Shown one piece after another: positions 7,223-15,870 of a stretch of 31,861 nt of DNA (positions are counted from its first letter, which is position 1; every line of letters begins with the position of its first letter). The notes under the pieces were generated by a model. It did no database searches. It saw only the letters and a list, made by a program, of their open reading frames with translations, and was not told where the DNA came from. The DNA is from JAZDJT01 sp043803845 (lineage in GTDB: Bacteria > Patescibacteriota > Minisyncoccia > Minisyncoccales > GCA-002788555): the NCBI GenBank assembly GCA_043803845.1, contig JAZDJT010000022.1:1-31861 (forward strand). The letters are read 5' to 3'. The position numbers and the translations under genes are program-made.

Positions 7223-8887
7223 TTATTTTTCCACTCTTTTCTCGTTGATGTACCAATTTTCGATATCAATGAATCTTTTTGAGGGATCGATGATGTATTG
7301 CCCGTCAAATCCCTTCACTTCTTTCCCGAGAACATAAAGATAGTAAGGACTGTAAAGAAAGATTGCCGGGATGTCGTCGGTGATTTGTTTTTGGGCGCCT
7401 CTTAAAAGAGATTTTCTCTTTTGATTATTTGATTCTTGGCGAGCTTCTTTTAGCAGAGTATCTACTCTGTCGTTCTTATAAAGAGAGAGGTTAAGCCCGG
7501 GGTATTCTATTTGTGAAGATGACCAGAAGGCGTAAGGGTCGGCAAAAAATGACAATCCCTGTCCGAAAAGGAGTATGTCGTATTGTCTCTCTTTTATGTT
7601 CTCCTGAAGCAATTTTGTCGCTTCGATGGCTTTAACATCCAGTCTCACGCCGATTTCCTTCCAGCTTTCCTGTATGACGGCTGCGGCGTTTTTCAGTTCG
7701 TCTTGGTCAACCGTAAACAAGGTTAATTTCAAACTGGTTGCCTTATTGGCACCATCCAGTACCTTTTCTCTAATACTGTCTTTATTAGCGTCTTTCCAAC
7801 CGGCCTCGTCGAGTATTTTTTTCGCCCCTTTTAAATTGAACTCGTATTTCTCAAAGCTGCCCGCCACCCTATTTTCCGGCAGAAGAGGGCTGTTTATAAC
7901 CCTACCTTCTCCAAGAAGCACTCTGTCGATAATTTCATTTTTTGGAGTCGCCAGCGTTAGCGCTTCTCTCACGTCTCTTTGAGACAGTATTTTATTGTCT
8001 TGGTTCAAAAATAAAGCAAAGTAACGGGGGATTGAAAGTTTGTTAATGTTAAAATTCTTTTGAAATTGTTCCTCCTGGATTGGCAGGATTCCGGTAAACG
8101 CATTCGCCCTGTTTCTCCAGTCAGGGACTTCTGTGTTGTTTTGAACGAAGGTCAATTCCAAGCTCTCCAGGAAAGCTTCCTTGCCGTGGAAATTTTGATT
8201 TCTGCGGAATATAATCTTTTTGATTTTATTTTCCTCATCCGTCTCGATGATATTCACCTCGAAAGGTCCGGAGCAGGCGATATTCTGAGGAGGTTTCGCT
8301 ATCAAGTCCTGCGGCTCTATGTTGTTAAAAACGTGATAAGGCAAGATTTTCAAAGTAAAGTTTTCAAGAAAAGGAGGATAAGCGGTAGGCAAAATAAACT
8401 TTACGGTTCTGTCATCCTTTTTCTCCACCTTCACCTCTTGCCAGGCGAGTTTTAGAGGGCTTTGGACTGCCGAGTCCTGAATTATTCCCAAGGTAAAAGT
8501 TACGTCCTGAACTGTAATCTCCTGGCCGTCAGACCAAAAGAGATTGTCTTTCAAAGTGAACTCGTAAGTCTTGCCGTCCTTGCTTATTTTGTAATCTTTA
8601 GCAAGGTCATTGGATAGGCTGCCGTTATAATCATATTTTAGCAAACCTGCGAAGATTAGTTCAGAAACGTCTCTGTCAGCGTCATTGAGAAGACCGAAGA
8701 GAGGATTAAGCGATTGGGGTTGACCGACCAACACCTCTCGAAGAACGCCGCCGGATGCCGGAACTACTTTCGTATTTTCGAGGTATGACAATCTCCACCA
8801 AGCTGCGCCGGAAAACAAACCGAGAAGAAGGAAAAAGACAAAAACGAATCTCTCAACCTTGCGGATGACTTTTAGAAAAGAGAGCAA
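7223..8887 (-). CDS. ABC transporter substrate-binding protein, family 5 (peptide/nickel type)
   Basis: This is an extracellular solute-binding protein of the OppA/DppA family. A membrane anchor lies at about residues 12-31 and has no lipobox cysteine, so the protein is probably held by an uncleaved helix. The binding domain runs from about residue 50 to the end, with family features GQPQSLNPLF, LAKDYKISKDGKTYEFTLKDNLFWSDGQEIT and a C-terminal YDILLFGQG. No permease or ATPase is nearby. The nominal start is TTG at 8887, preceded by AAAGGA. The same frame stays open upstream with a lysine-rich stretch (KWKKNGKKWLKKGQ) that may be translated from a non-ATG codon. Substrate unknown. Confidence 0.85.
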   Translation of the reverse strand: MLSFLKVIRKVERFVFVFFLLLGLFSGAAWWRLSYLENTKVVPASGGVLREVLVGQPQSLNPLFGLLNDADRDVSELIFAGLLKYDYNGSLSNDLAKDYKISKDGKTYEFTLKDNLFWSDGQEITVQDVTFTLGIIQDSAVQSPLKLAWQEVKVEKKDDRTVKFILPTAYPPFLENFTLKILPYHVFNNIEPQDLIAKPPQNIACSGPFEVNIIETDEENKIKKIIFRRNQNFHGKEAFLESLELTFVQNNTEVPDWRNRANAFTGILPIQEEQFQKNFNINKLSIPRYFALFLNQDNKILSQRDVREALTLATPKNEIIDRVLLGEGRVINSPLLPENRVAGSFEKYEFNLKGAKKILDEAGWKDANKDSIREKVLDGANKATSLKLTLFTVDQDELKNAAAVIQESWKEIGVRLDVKAIEATKLLQENIKERQYDILLFGQGLSFFADPYAFWSSSQIEYPGLNLSLYKNDRVDTLLKEARQESNNQKRKSLLRGAQKQITDDIPAIFLYSPYYLYVLGKEVKGFDGQYIIDPSKRFIDIENWYINEKRVEK

Positions 8888-8991
8888 TTGTCCTTTTTTC
8901 AGCCACTTCTTCCCATTCTTTTTCCATTTATCGATATTAAAAAAAACCGATAAAGAACTCTTTAAATTTTGGAGAAAAGTATTAATAAATT

Positions 8992-9204
8992 TTAGAGCAG
9001 GAAGTTAATGAAAGCCAATCCTAGAAAGGCTACCGACAAAAAAATGGTGCCCCAGAAGATAAATTTTTCCGCACCCCTCTTCTTCGAGTAGTAGCCGCCA
9101 GTTCCGCCGAATATAGCCGAGGAACCAGCGCCTCTCTGCTGCAAAAGTATAAAAATTATCAACAGAGCAGAAACGATAACCTGAGATACGCTAAGAATTC
9201 TCAT
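8992..9204 (-). CDS. secG: Preprotein translocase subunit SecG
   Basis: SecG is the small accessory subunit of the SecYEG channel. The 70-residue protein has two membrane helices (about residues 3-22 and 48-69). They flank the conserved cytoplasmic loop ILLQQRGAGSSAIFGG. It lies between uvrC (25-base gap) and the substrate-binding protein gene. The length and loop motif are normal for the family. Confidence 0.93.
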   Translation of the reverse strand: MRILSVSQVIVSALLIIFILLQQRGAGSSAIFGGTGGYYSKKRGAEKFIFWGTIFLSVAFLGLAFINFLL

Positions 9205-9229
9205 AAATTGTTGGGCAAAGATGAAAGAT

Positions 9230-10609
9230 TTATTGTAACCTATGCAAAAGATTTTTTCTCCTCAAAACCTTATGGTAAACAATGGCAAACCTGTGAGACT
9301 CATCTCTCAAACGCAAGAGAGTCATCTTGAACTCTTTCGGGAGCTTGTCAAGCGAAGTAGGTTTATTAAAGGTTATATTATACAGCAAGTTTTTTCTTTT
9401 TGCAAGAGAGATTACGGGAATTGTTACTCTGCTGAATCTCTTTATGGTTTTGACTGCGACGTTAAACTGGGCTATGCCTCCATCAACATAGATTAAATCG
9501 GGCAGCTGCCACTCCTCGTGGGAAAGTCTTCTTTTTATAATCTCTGCCAGGCAGGCGACATCATTCTGTTCCTTTATTGTTTTTATCCCGAATCTTCGAT
9601 ACTGACTCTTGTCGGGTTCATAGCTCCAGGAGTAAAGATTGAGTCTCCCAATTTGTTCGTTCCTCGAAAGCTTAAAGACGACCATAGAGCCAACCATTTC
9701 TTTCTCCTGGATGTTGGAAATGTCATATCCTTCGATTCTTTGAGGAACTTTTGGCAAACCGAGAACGTTTTTAAAGAGCACCCCCAAGTTTACGTCGCCT
9801 TGATGACCCTCTTTAACTATTTGTATTTCAAACAGAATATTCTTATGGGAGAAGATTTTCTCCAGACTTTTCATCTTCTCTCTTATGTCAATCGCTTTTT
9901 CAAACTCCTGGGCTTTTGCCAGTTTTTTCATCTCCCTTTTCATGTCAGACAAAAGACGGCTCCTTTTACCTTTAAGGATCATCTTTACTTTTCTAATATT
10001 GTCTTGATATTTTTTCTTTCGGAGAATCGTCTCTTTTTTTAGGGATTTCCTGACCCCGGCCTCTCTTTTTGAAAGACACGGTGCCGGACAGCGATTCAGA
10101 TGATACCAGAGGCAAGGTGACTTTGGAAAAAAGTTACAAGTACGATAAGGGGAAAATTTCCTGAGTATTCTCAAGGTTTGATTTAAGGCGATACCGTCCG
10201 TGAAAGGCCCAATAAACTCACTTTTGATTTTTCCTTTTTTATTTTCGATTTGGTGAGTGAGAAAAATCATTGGCCACTCTTCTTTTGTTATCCCCACATA
10301 GAAATATTTCTTGTCGTCACGAAATAAAACGTTGAACTTCGGTTGGTACCTTTTTATCAGCTGGCTCTCCAGAATTAGAGATTCGACTTCACTTTGCAGA
10401 GGAACGTATCCAATCTTCTCAGTTCTTTCTGCGAAAAAAATGTCTTTGTGAGCAGGGACAGATTTTTGGAAGTGATTTCTGACTCGCTGTCTTAAGTTAT
10501 TCGCCTTTCCGATATAAAGAACGGATTTTTTGGGGCCGTAGAAAATATAAACACCTTCGGATTTAGGAAGGAGTGAAGTTTGGGACTTGTCTAACAGTCG
10601 CCATCTCAT
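9230..10609 (-). CDS. uvrC: Excinuclease ABC subunit C, short form
   Basis: UvrC makes the two cuts around a DNA lesion marked by UvrA and UvrB. The N-terminal GIY-YIG nuclease shows GVYIF (19-23), LYIGKA (31-36), Arg40 and the catalytic Glu81. A UVR coiled coil that binds UvrB lies near residues 215-242. The RNase H-like second nuclease shows EGYDISNIQ, YVDGGIAQF and DESHRFA. The protein stops at residue 459, just after YHKVLRRKNLLHRLQ. The tandem helix-hairpin-helix DNA-binding domain of the usual 600-residue protein is therefore absent. It is 32 bases after uvrA. No uvrB is in the window. Confidence 0.93.
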   Translation of the reverse strand: MRWRLLDKSQTSLLPKSEGVYIFYGPKKSVLYIGKANNLRQRVRNHFQKSVPAHKDIFFAERTEKIGYVPLQSEVESLILESQLIKRYQPKFNVLFRDDKKYFYVGITKEEWPMIFLTHQIENKKGKIKSEFIGPFTDGIALNQTLRILRKFSPYRTCNFFPKSPCLWYHLNRCPAPCLSKREAGVRKSLKKETILRKKKYQDNIRKVKMILKGKRSRLLSDMKREMKKLAKAQEFEKAIDIREKMKSLEKIFSHKNILFEIQIVKEGHQGDVNLGVLFKNVLGLPKVPQRIEGYDISNIQEKEMVGSMVVFKLSRNEQIGRLNLYSWSYEPDKSQYRRFGIKTIKEQNDVACLAEIIKRRLSHEEWQLPDLIYVDGGIAQFNVAVKTIKRFSRVTIPVISLAKRKNLLYNITFNKPTSLDKLPKEFKMTLLRLRDESHRFAIVYHKVLRRKNLLHRLQ

Positions 10610-10641
10610 AATAATATTATATTAATAAAAAACATCTAAAA

Positions 10642-13485
10642 TTAGAGAATTTTTTTCAGGTATTGACCGGTGTAGCTTTTTTTGACACGGGCTATTTTTT
10701 CTGGAGGTCCTTGAGCAATGAGTTGACCGCCTTTCTCTCCGCCCTCGGGTCCCAGATCAATAACCCAGTCAGCGTTCTTGATGACGTCGAGATTGTGTTC
10801 GATGACTATAATGGTGTTGCCCCTGTTGCGAAGTCGACTTAGAACCATCAGTAATTTTTTAATATCGTCGGCGTGGAGCCCTACCGTCGGCTCATCCAAG
10901 ATATAGAGCACGTTACCGCTTTCGGTTTTGGATAATTCCTCGGCTAATTTAATTCTCTGCGCCTCACCCCCCGAGAGGTTGGGTGCCGGTTGCCCCAATT
11001 GAATGTAACCCAACCCAACATCTTTCAATGTCCTTAATTTTCTCTCCAGTCCCGGTATCTTCCTGAAAAAGTTCAGGGCTTCATCAACGGTCATATCGAG
11101 GGTCTCGGCGATGTTTTCTCCTTTATACCTCACCTCCAAAGTTTCTTTATTGTACCTTCTGCCTTTACATTCCTCGCACTCTATATAAATATCGGGTAAA
11201 AAATACATCTCCACCTTTTTCAGCCCCTGTCCCTCACAGGCCTCGCAGCGGCCGCCTTTAACATTGAAGCTGAAACGACCGGGTTGGTATCCTCTGATCT
11301 TGGCTTCTTCCAATTGAGAAAAAAGCTGTCGAACATGGCTGAAAGCGCTTATATAGGTTGCTGGATTAGAACGAGGAGTTCTTCCTATGGGGGATTGATC
11401 AACGACAGCGACCCTTCTGATGTATTCCTTGCCTTCCAGTTTTGAAAGCTTGCCCGGTTGTTCTTTGGAATTATAGAAATAACGCATCAGTTCTCTGGAA
11501 AGGGTTTCGTCTACCAGCGTGGATTTTCCAGAACCGGAAACTCCTGTGACGCAGATGATTTTTTTTAAGGGAAATTTTACGTCAATGTTCTTTAAGTTGA
11601 ATTGTTGAGCCCCCTTCACGATAAGATACCTGTTTTCCTCCTGATTTTCCTCTCCCACGCTTCTATTGAGGTCAACGCTTTTTCGACCGGAGAGGTAGAG
11701 GCCGGTCAGAGAGTCACTTCTTAAAAGTTCTCGTGGCGTTCCCTCAAAAGTCACTTTTCCGCCTTCTCTTCCGGCGCCGGGTCCGACGTCGATGACCCAG
11801 TCAGCCGACAATATTGTCTGTGCATCATGCTCGACCACGATAACCGTGTTGCCCAAATCCTTGAGTTTTTTCAGGCTGGAAATTAATCTTGACTGGTCTC
11901 GCGGATGAAGACCGATTGAGGGCTCGTCAAGAATGTAGGTGACTCCGACGAGTCTCGAGCCGATCTGCGTGGCTAGGCGAATTCTTTGGGCTTCGCCTCC
12001 AGCCAGGGTTCCGCCTTTTCTGTCCAGACTCAAATAGTCCAGACCGACATCAATAAGAAACTGAAGACGGTTGATAATTTCTTTTATAATCGGCAGACCG
12101 ATTTCTTTCTGGTTCTTCGACAATTTAAAACTTTTTAAAGTTTCAAAGAATTCCTTGGCTTGCGAGATATTCATTCTTACCACGTCGTCAATGGATTTAT
12201 CACTGATTTTCACGGAGAGGGCTTCGCCTCTTAATCTTTTGCCTTTACAATCCGGGCATATCTTGACCATCATATATTGTTCTATTTCTTCTCGGGTGGC
12301 ATCGCTTTCGGTTTCCTTCCACCTTCTTTCTATGTTGGTAATTACTCCTTCCGATTTCCATCCTTCATTGCCGTTGCCATAAAGTACTACTTTCTGAGCT
12401 TTCGGCGGTAGTTTTTTGAAGGGGGTGTTTAAAGAGAAGTTATACTCTGAAGCGAAGTTTTGAAGCTTCCACCAGAACCAGCTTTGCCTACCAACCTTGT
12501 GTGAGGCTTTCGCCCAAGGCAGAATTGCGCCCTCGGCCAGGGAAAGATTTTTGTTCGGCACCACCAGTTCAGGGTCAACCTCTAATTTCTCTCCAAGCCC
12601 CGAGCACAGAAAACAGGCTCCAAAAGGTGAATTGAATGAGAAAAACCTCGGTTCTATTTCGGGCAGAGAAACGCCGCAAATAGGACAGGAGAATTTTTCG
12701 GAAAAAAGTATGTCCGATGATTTTTTCTGCCTCCCGTTATGGCTGACTATCACTAGTCCTTTTCCGATTTTAAGTGCTGTCTCTATTGAGTCGTTCAATC
12801 TCGCTCTCTGCTCCTTTTGATTTTTTTGGTATCGCCCGGAAGATAAATTAAGAATCTTTAACCTGTCGACAACTACTTCAATCGAGTGTTTTTTGTTTTT
12901 ATCCAGCTCCATTCCCTTTGCCTCCTCGATGGGGTGATACCTGCCGTTAATTCTCAGGTTTAAAAATCCCAGTCGGTCTATCTCTTCGATAACACCTTTG
13001 TGTTCGCCTTTTTTTTGCGAAATCACCGGTCCCAGTATTACAATGTCCCCTTCGACTTTGAGGACCCGGTCGACTATCTGGTCGATGGTTTGTTTCTGTA
13101 TTTTTCTGCCGCACTTCGGGCAGTAAGGGATTCCTATCCGGGAATAAAGAAGTCTTAGATAGTCGTAGATTTCCGTGATTGTCCCGACGGTCGATCGAGG
13201 ATTTCTGGAGATATTTTTTTGGTCGATAGCAATGGCGGGTGATATACCCTCAATCTTATCGGCGTCGGGTTTTTCCATTATTCCCAGGAATTGTCGGGCG
13301 TAAGGGGAGAGACTTTCCACGTACCTTCTCTGTCCTTCGGCGTACAGGGTGTCCAGAGCCAAAGAGGATTTTCCCGAGCCTGAGACGCCGGTTATCACCA
13401 CTAATTTGTTGCGAGGGATGTCAACGTTGATATTCTTTAGATTATGAACCCTCGCCCCTCGAATTTTTATAAAAGAATCTTCCAT
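10642..13485 (-). CDS. uvrA: Excinuclease ABC subunit A
   Basis: UvrA is the damage-sensing ATPase of nucleotide excision repair. The two ABC modules are seen in GVSGSGKSS and GVSGSGKST (Walker A), LAGGEAQR and LSGGEAQR (signatures), and LDEPSIGLH and LDEPTVGLH (Walker B). The zinc modules are CPKCGRK, CPICG...CFLC and CEACEG...CEEC, with a further CPDC pair. The start is set at the ATG at 13485 (MEDSFIKIRGARVHNL), which fits the family and gives 947 residues. The frame runs on to a TTG at 13551, but that codon lies inside the -35 box of the promoter. It is transcribed with uvrC. Confidence 0.96.
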   Translation of the reverse strand: MEDSFIKIRGARVHNLKNINVDIPRNKLVVITGVSGSGKSSLALDTLYAEGQRRYVESLSPYARQFLGIMEKPDADKIEGISPAIAIDQKNISRNPRSTVGTITEIYDYLRLLYSRIGIPYCPKCGRKIQKQTIDQIVDRVLKVEGDIVILGPVISQKKGEHKGVIEEIDRLGFLNLRINGRYHPIEEAKGMELDKNKKHSIEVVVDRLKILNLSSGRYQKNQKEQRARLNDSIETALKIGKGLVIVSHNGRQKKSSDILFSEKFSCPICGVSLPEIEPRFFSFNSPFGACFLCSGLGEKLEVDPELVVPNKNLSLAEGAILPWAKASHKVGRQSWFWWKLQNFASEYNFSLNTPFKKLPPKAQKVVLYGNGNEGWKSEGVITNIERRWKETESDATREEIEQYMMVKICPDCKGKRLRGEALSVKISDKSIDDVVRMNISQAKEFFETLKSFKLSKNQKEIGLPIIKEIINRLQFLIDVGLDYLSLDRKGGTLAGGEAQRIRLATQIGSRLVGVTYILDEPSIGLHPRDQSRLISSLKKLKDLGNTVIVVEHDAQTILSADWVIDVGPGAGREGGKVTFEGTPRELLRSDSLTGLYLSGRKSVDLNRSVGEENQEENRYLIVKGAQQFNLKNIDVKFPLKKIICVTGVSGSGKSTLVDETLSRELMRYFYNSKEQPGKLSKLEGKEYIRRVAVVDQSPIGRTPRSNPATYISAFSHVRQLFSQLEEAKIRGYQPGRFSFNVKGGRCEACEGQGLKKVEMYFLPDIYIECEECKGRRYNKETLEVRYKGENIAETLDMTVDEALNFFRKIPGLERKLRTLKDVGLGYIQLGQPAPNLSGGEAQRIKLAEELSKTESGNVLYILDEPTVGLHADDIKKLLMVLSRLRNRGNTIIVIEHNLDVIKNADWVIDLGPEGGEKGGQLIAQGPPEKIARVKKSYTGQYLKKIL

Positions 13486-13522
13486 GTTTTTCTTTCGCTT
13501 CTTTTCAAAATGACAAACCTTT

Positions 13523-13551
13523 ATTCTACATGATTTTTTGGGCTTTTTCAA
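13523..13551 (-). promoter_or_regulatory. Sigma-70-type promoter of uvrA
   Basis: On the minus strand TTGAAA (13551-13546), a 17-base spacer and TAGAAT (13528-13523) precede the uvrA ATG by about 38 bases. Both boxes differ from consensus at one position. It supports the uvrA start at 13485. No LexA-like operator is evident. Confidence 0.65.
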
Positions 13552-13606
13552 TACAAAGCGGAAGGCTCTTTTAGGAGTCCTAGTAGCTAGAGAAGCGATT
13601 TTCCTG

Positions 13607-14512
13607 TCAAGAATTATTTTTAGACAGAAACTGCTTTGTCAGATTTTCAGCTTCTATCTGATTCTTTATCCATTTGATACTGTTGTCTCTCTCAAACCAA
13701 GTAAGCTGACGCTTGGCAAATTGGAAAGTGTGAAGTTTTATTTTTTCCTTGATTTCATTACCTTTTATTTTATTTTCAAAGTAGTCCCTCCACTCTATAT
13801 AACCGATTGTCTGGAGGATGGGCAGCCAGCTATATTTTTTTACCAACGTTCTCACCTCTTTTTCTAAGCCGAGTTTGAACATTTTTTCAACCCTTTTTTC
13901 GATTCTTTTTCTGAGCTTTTCCTTCGGTAATTTTATGCCGATTATCATAAATTCAAAAAGCGGTTTCCCTCTTTTTCTTTGCTGCCAGAAAGGTTTTTTC
14001 GTGATTTTAGAAACTTCAATTGCCCGAATTAGTCTTCTTTTATTTTTTTTATCGATAAATTTTACTCCCTCCGCATCCAGTTTTTTATAAATTTTAAATA
14101 ACTCTTCTTCGGTCTTACTTTCTAAGCTCTCTCTTAATTTTTTATCGGCTCTAATTCTTGGGAAATTCATATTTTCAACTATTGATTTTATGTAGAGGCC
14201 CGTTCCGCCAACCAAAAAGGGTATTTTGCCCTTTTTATGGATTTTTTTTATAGCCTTTAGAGCCAATTTTTTATAAACCGCCACATTAAAACCTCGGTCA
14301 GGATTTCTAATATCGATTAGGTGATGGGGGATTATTTCTTGTTCTTTTTTTGTTGCTTTTGCTGTACCTATATTCATCTTCCTATAAATCTGTCTTGAAT
14401 CTGCGGAGACAATTTCGCCTTTGATTTTACTCGCTAGTTTGATAGCGAGTTCGGTCTTTCCCGAGGCAGTAGGCCCTAAGACGACAATCAGTTTTGGCAA
14501 GTTATTTTTCAT
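13607..14512 (-). CDS. miaA: tRNA dimethylallyltransferase
   Basis: MiaA adds a dimethylallyl group to A37 of tRNAs that read codons starting with U. The P-loop is GPTASGKT at residues 13-20, followed by SADSRQIYRKMNIGTAK, HHLIDI and FLVGGTGLYIKS, all family signatures. The end retains FQFAKRQLTWFERD. The 301-residue length is normal. Its start overlaps the miaB stop in an ATGA, so it is translated right after the enzyme that acts on its product. Confidence 0.95.
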   Translation of the reverse strand: MKNNLPKLIVVLGPTASGKTELAIKLASKIKGEIVSADSRQIYRKMNIGTAKATKKEQEIIPHHLIDIRNPDRGFNVAVYKKLALKAIKKIHKKGKIPFLVGGTGLYIKSIVENMNFPRIRADKKLRESLESKTEEELFKIYKKLDAEGVKFIDKKNKRRLIRAIEVSKITKKPFWQQRKRGKPLFEFMIIGIKLPKEKLRKRIEKRVEKMFKLGLEKEVRTLVKKYSWLPILQTIGYIEWRDYFENKIKGNEIKEKIKLHTFQFAKRQLTWFERDNSIKWIKNQIEAENLTKQFLSKNNS

Positions 14513-15870
14513 CTTTTTAAAACACCGTTCAATCCCCAGCTGGAGACACCGACGATTTTCGCCTCAACGAACCGACCGATTTTTTCTCCTTGTCGTTTTT
14601 TGTTTTCCGTTCTTTGCCGTCTGCTTTTTATCGCCTTTATCTTCACGGTTTTGTAATGCCTGCTTTTGCCTATTAAAAAATCATCTTTTATTTTTTCGAC
14701 CAAAACTCCTAAGGTCTTTCCGAGGTATTTTTTGTTTCTCTTCAGGGCGCTTTCTTTGAGAAGTTCATTAAGAACTTTATACCTTCCCTCTTTTTCCTCT
14801 GGTTTGACGCTGTCTTTTAGGATAGCTGATTTTGTCCCCGTGCGAGGCGAGTATTTAGCGATATAAGCCATATCATATCCAATCTCTCTAAAAAGCCTTG
14901 CCGTGTTTTCGAATTCTTTTTTAGTCTCTCCGGGGAAGCCCACGATTACATCGGTGGAGAGAGCGATTTCTTTTTCCATCCCTTTTCTTTGCTTCTTAAA
15001 GGCGTTTCTGATTTTTTTAACCAAGTCTTTGTAGTGTTTTACGGCATAGGGTCGGTTCATTCTTTTTAGGACGTTATTATCGCCGGACTGAACGGGCAGG
15101 TTAAGATAGGGGGTTAATTTTTGGCACTGAGCCATTGTTTTTATTAGCTCACCGGAAAAGTTTTTGGGATGTGGACTGGTGAAACGAATCCAGAACTTAC
15201 CTGGTATTTTATTTACCAATTTTAGTGTTTTGGAAAAGTTTATAGAAGAATCGGTGGGGGATTGGTAGTCGTTAACGTTTTGTCCCAAGAGCCAAATCTC
15301 ACTGAACCCATTCGAAATTGCATTTTTTGCTTCTCTAAGAATTTCTTGGTGTGGACGACAAATCAGAGGGCCGCGTGTATAAGGAACGGCGCAATATGTA
15401 CAAAAATTATCGCAGCCGCTAGAAATGGTTATCAGGGCGGAAAATTTATTTGAATACTTCGGTCTTCTTCTCAAATAGTCTATCTTCATTTTCACCGATT
15501 TAGATTCTCTGTCGCCGGACATTAAAAAATACTTTCTCTTCTTTAAAAGAGAATGCCATCTCGGAAGGCTTTTTATCGACAAGACATAATCGAAGATTTT
15601 CTTGGATCTTTCAAAGTCCAGCGGGAGGACGCAGCCGGTCAATAAGGTCTTCAACCTTTCTCTCTCCCTTTTAAATATTTTAAATTTTTCCGCCAGCCCA
15701 TAGACCCTATCCACCGCCGATTGCCTGACAGAGCACATATTAACCAATATCAAGTCAGCCTCGCTGATTCGTGAGGCTGATTGGTAATTATTCTTTTCGA
15801 GTTCCGCCACTATCCTCTCGCTGTCCGATTTTTGCATCTGGCAGCCGTAGGTGATAATGAAATACTTCAT
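14509..15870 (-). CDS. miaB: tRNA-2-methylthio-N6-dimethylallyladenosine synthase
   Basis: MiaB is a radical-SAM methylthiotransferase that converts i6A37 to ms2i6A37. The N-terminal cluster cysteines are C10, C46 and C80, and the radical-SAM motif C153-x3-C157-x2-C160 reads CDNFCTYC. ECxYC-type context, RGPLICRPHQEI and LLGQNVNDY support MiaB over RimO or MtaB. A TRAM-like C-terminal domain follows (GKTLGVLVEKIKDDFLIGKSRHYKTVKI). It overlaps thrS by 4 bases upstream and miaA by 4 bases downstream. Length (453) is standard. Confidence 0.94.
   Translation of the reverse strand: MKYFIITYGCQMQKSDSERIVAELEKNNYQSASRISEADLILVNMCSVRQSAVDRVYGLAEKFKIFKRERERLKTLLTGCVLPLDFERSKKIFDYVLSIKSLPRWHSLLKKRKYFLMSGDRESKSVKMKIDYLRRRPKYSNKFSALITISSGCDNFCTYCAVPYTRGPLICRPHQEILREAKNAISNGFSEIWLLGQNVNDYQSPTDSSINFSKTLKLVNKIPGKFWIRFTSPHPKNFSGELIKTMAQCQKLTPYLNLPVQSGDNNVLKRMNRPYAVKHYKDLVKKIRNAFKKQRKGMEKEIALSTDVIVGFPGETKKEFENTARLFREIGYDMAYIAKYSPRTGTKSAILKDSVKPEEKEGRYKVLNELLKESALKRNKKYLGKTLGVLVEKIKDDFLIGKSRHYKTVKIKAIKSRRQRTENKKRQGEKIGRFVEAKIVGVSSWGLNGVLKR

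Noticed and set aside
12071..12820. Plus-strand frames opposite uvrA
   Set aside because: Both lie fully inside a conserved gene and show no domain or start context.
13486..13551. N-terminal extension of UvrA from a TTG at 13551
   Set aside because: The extra 22 residues do not match UvrA, and the TTG lies within the -35 box of a near-consensus promoter.
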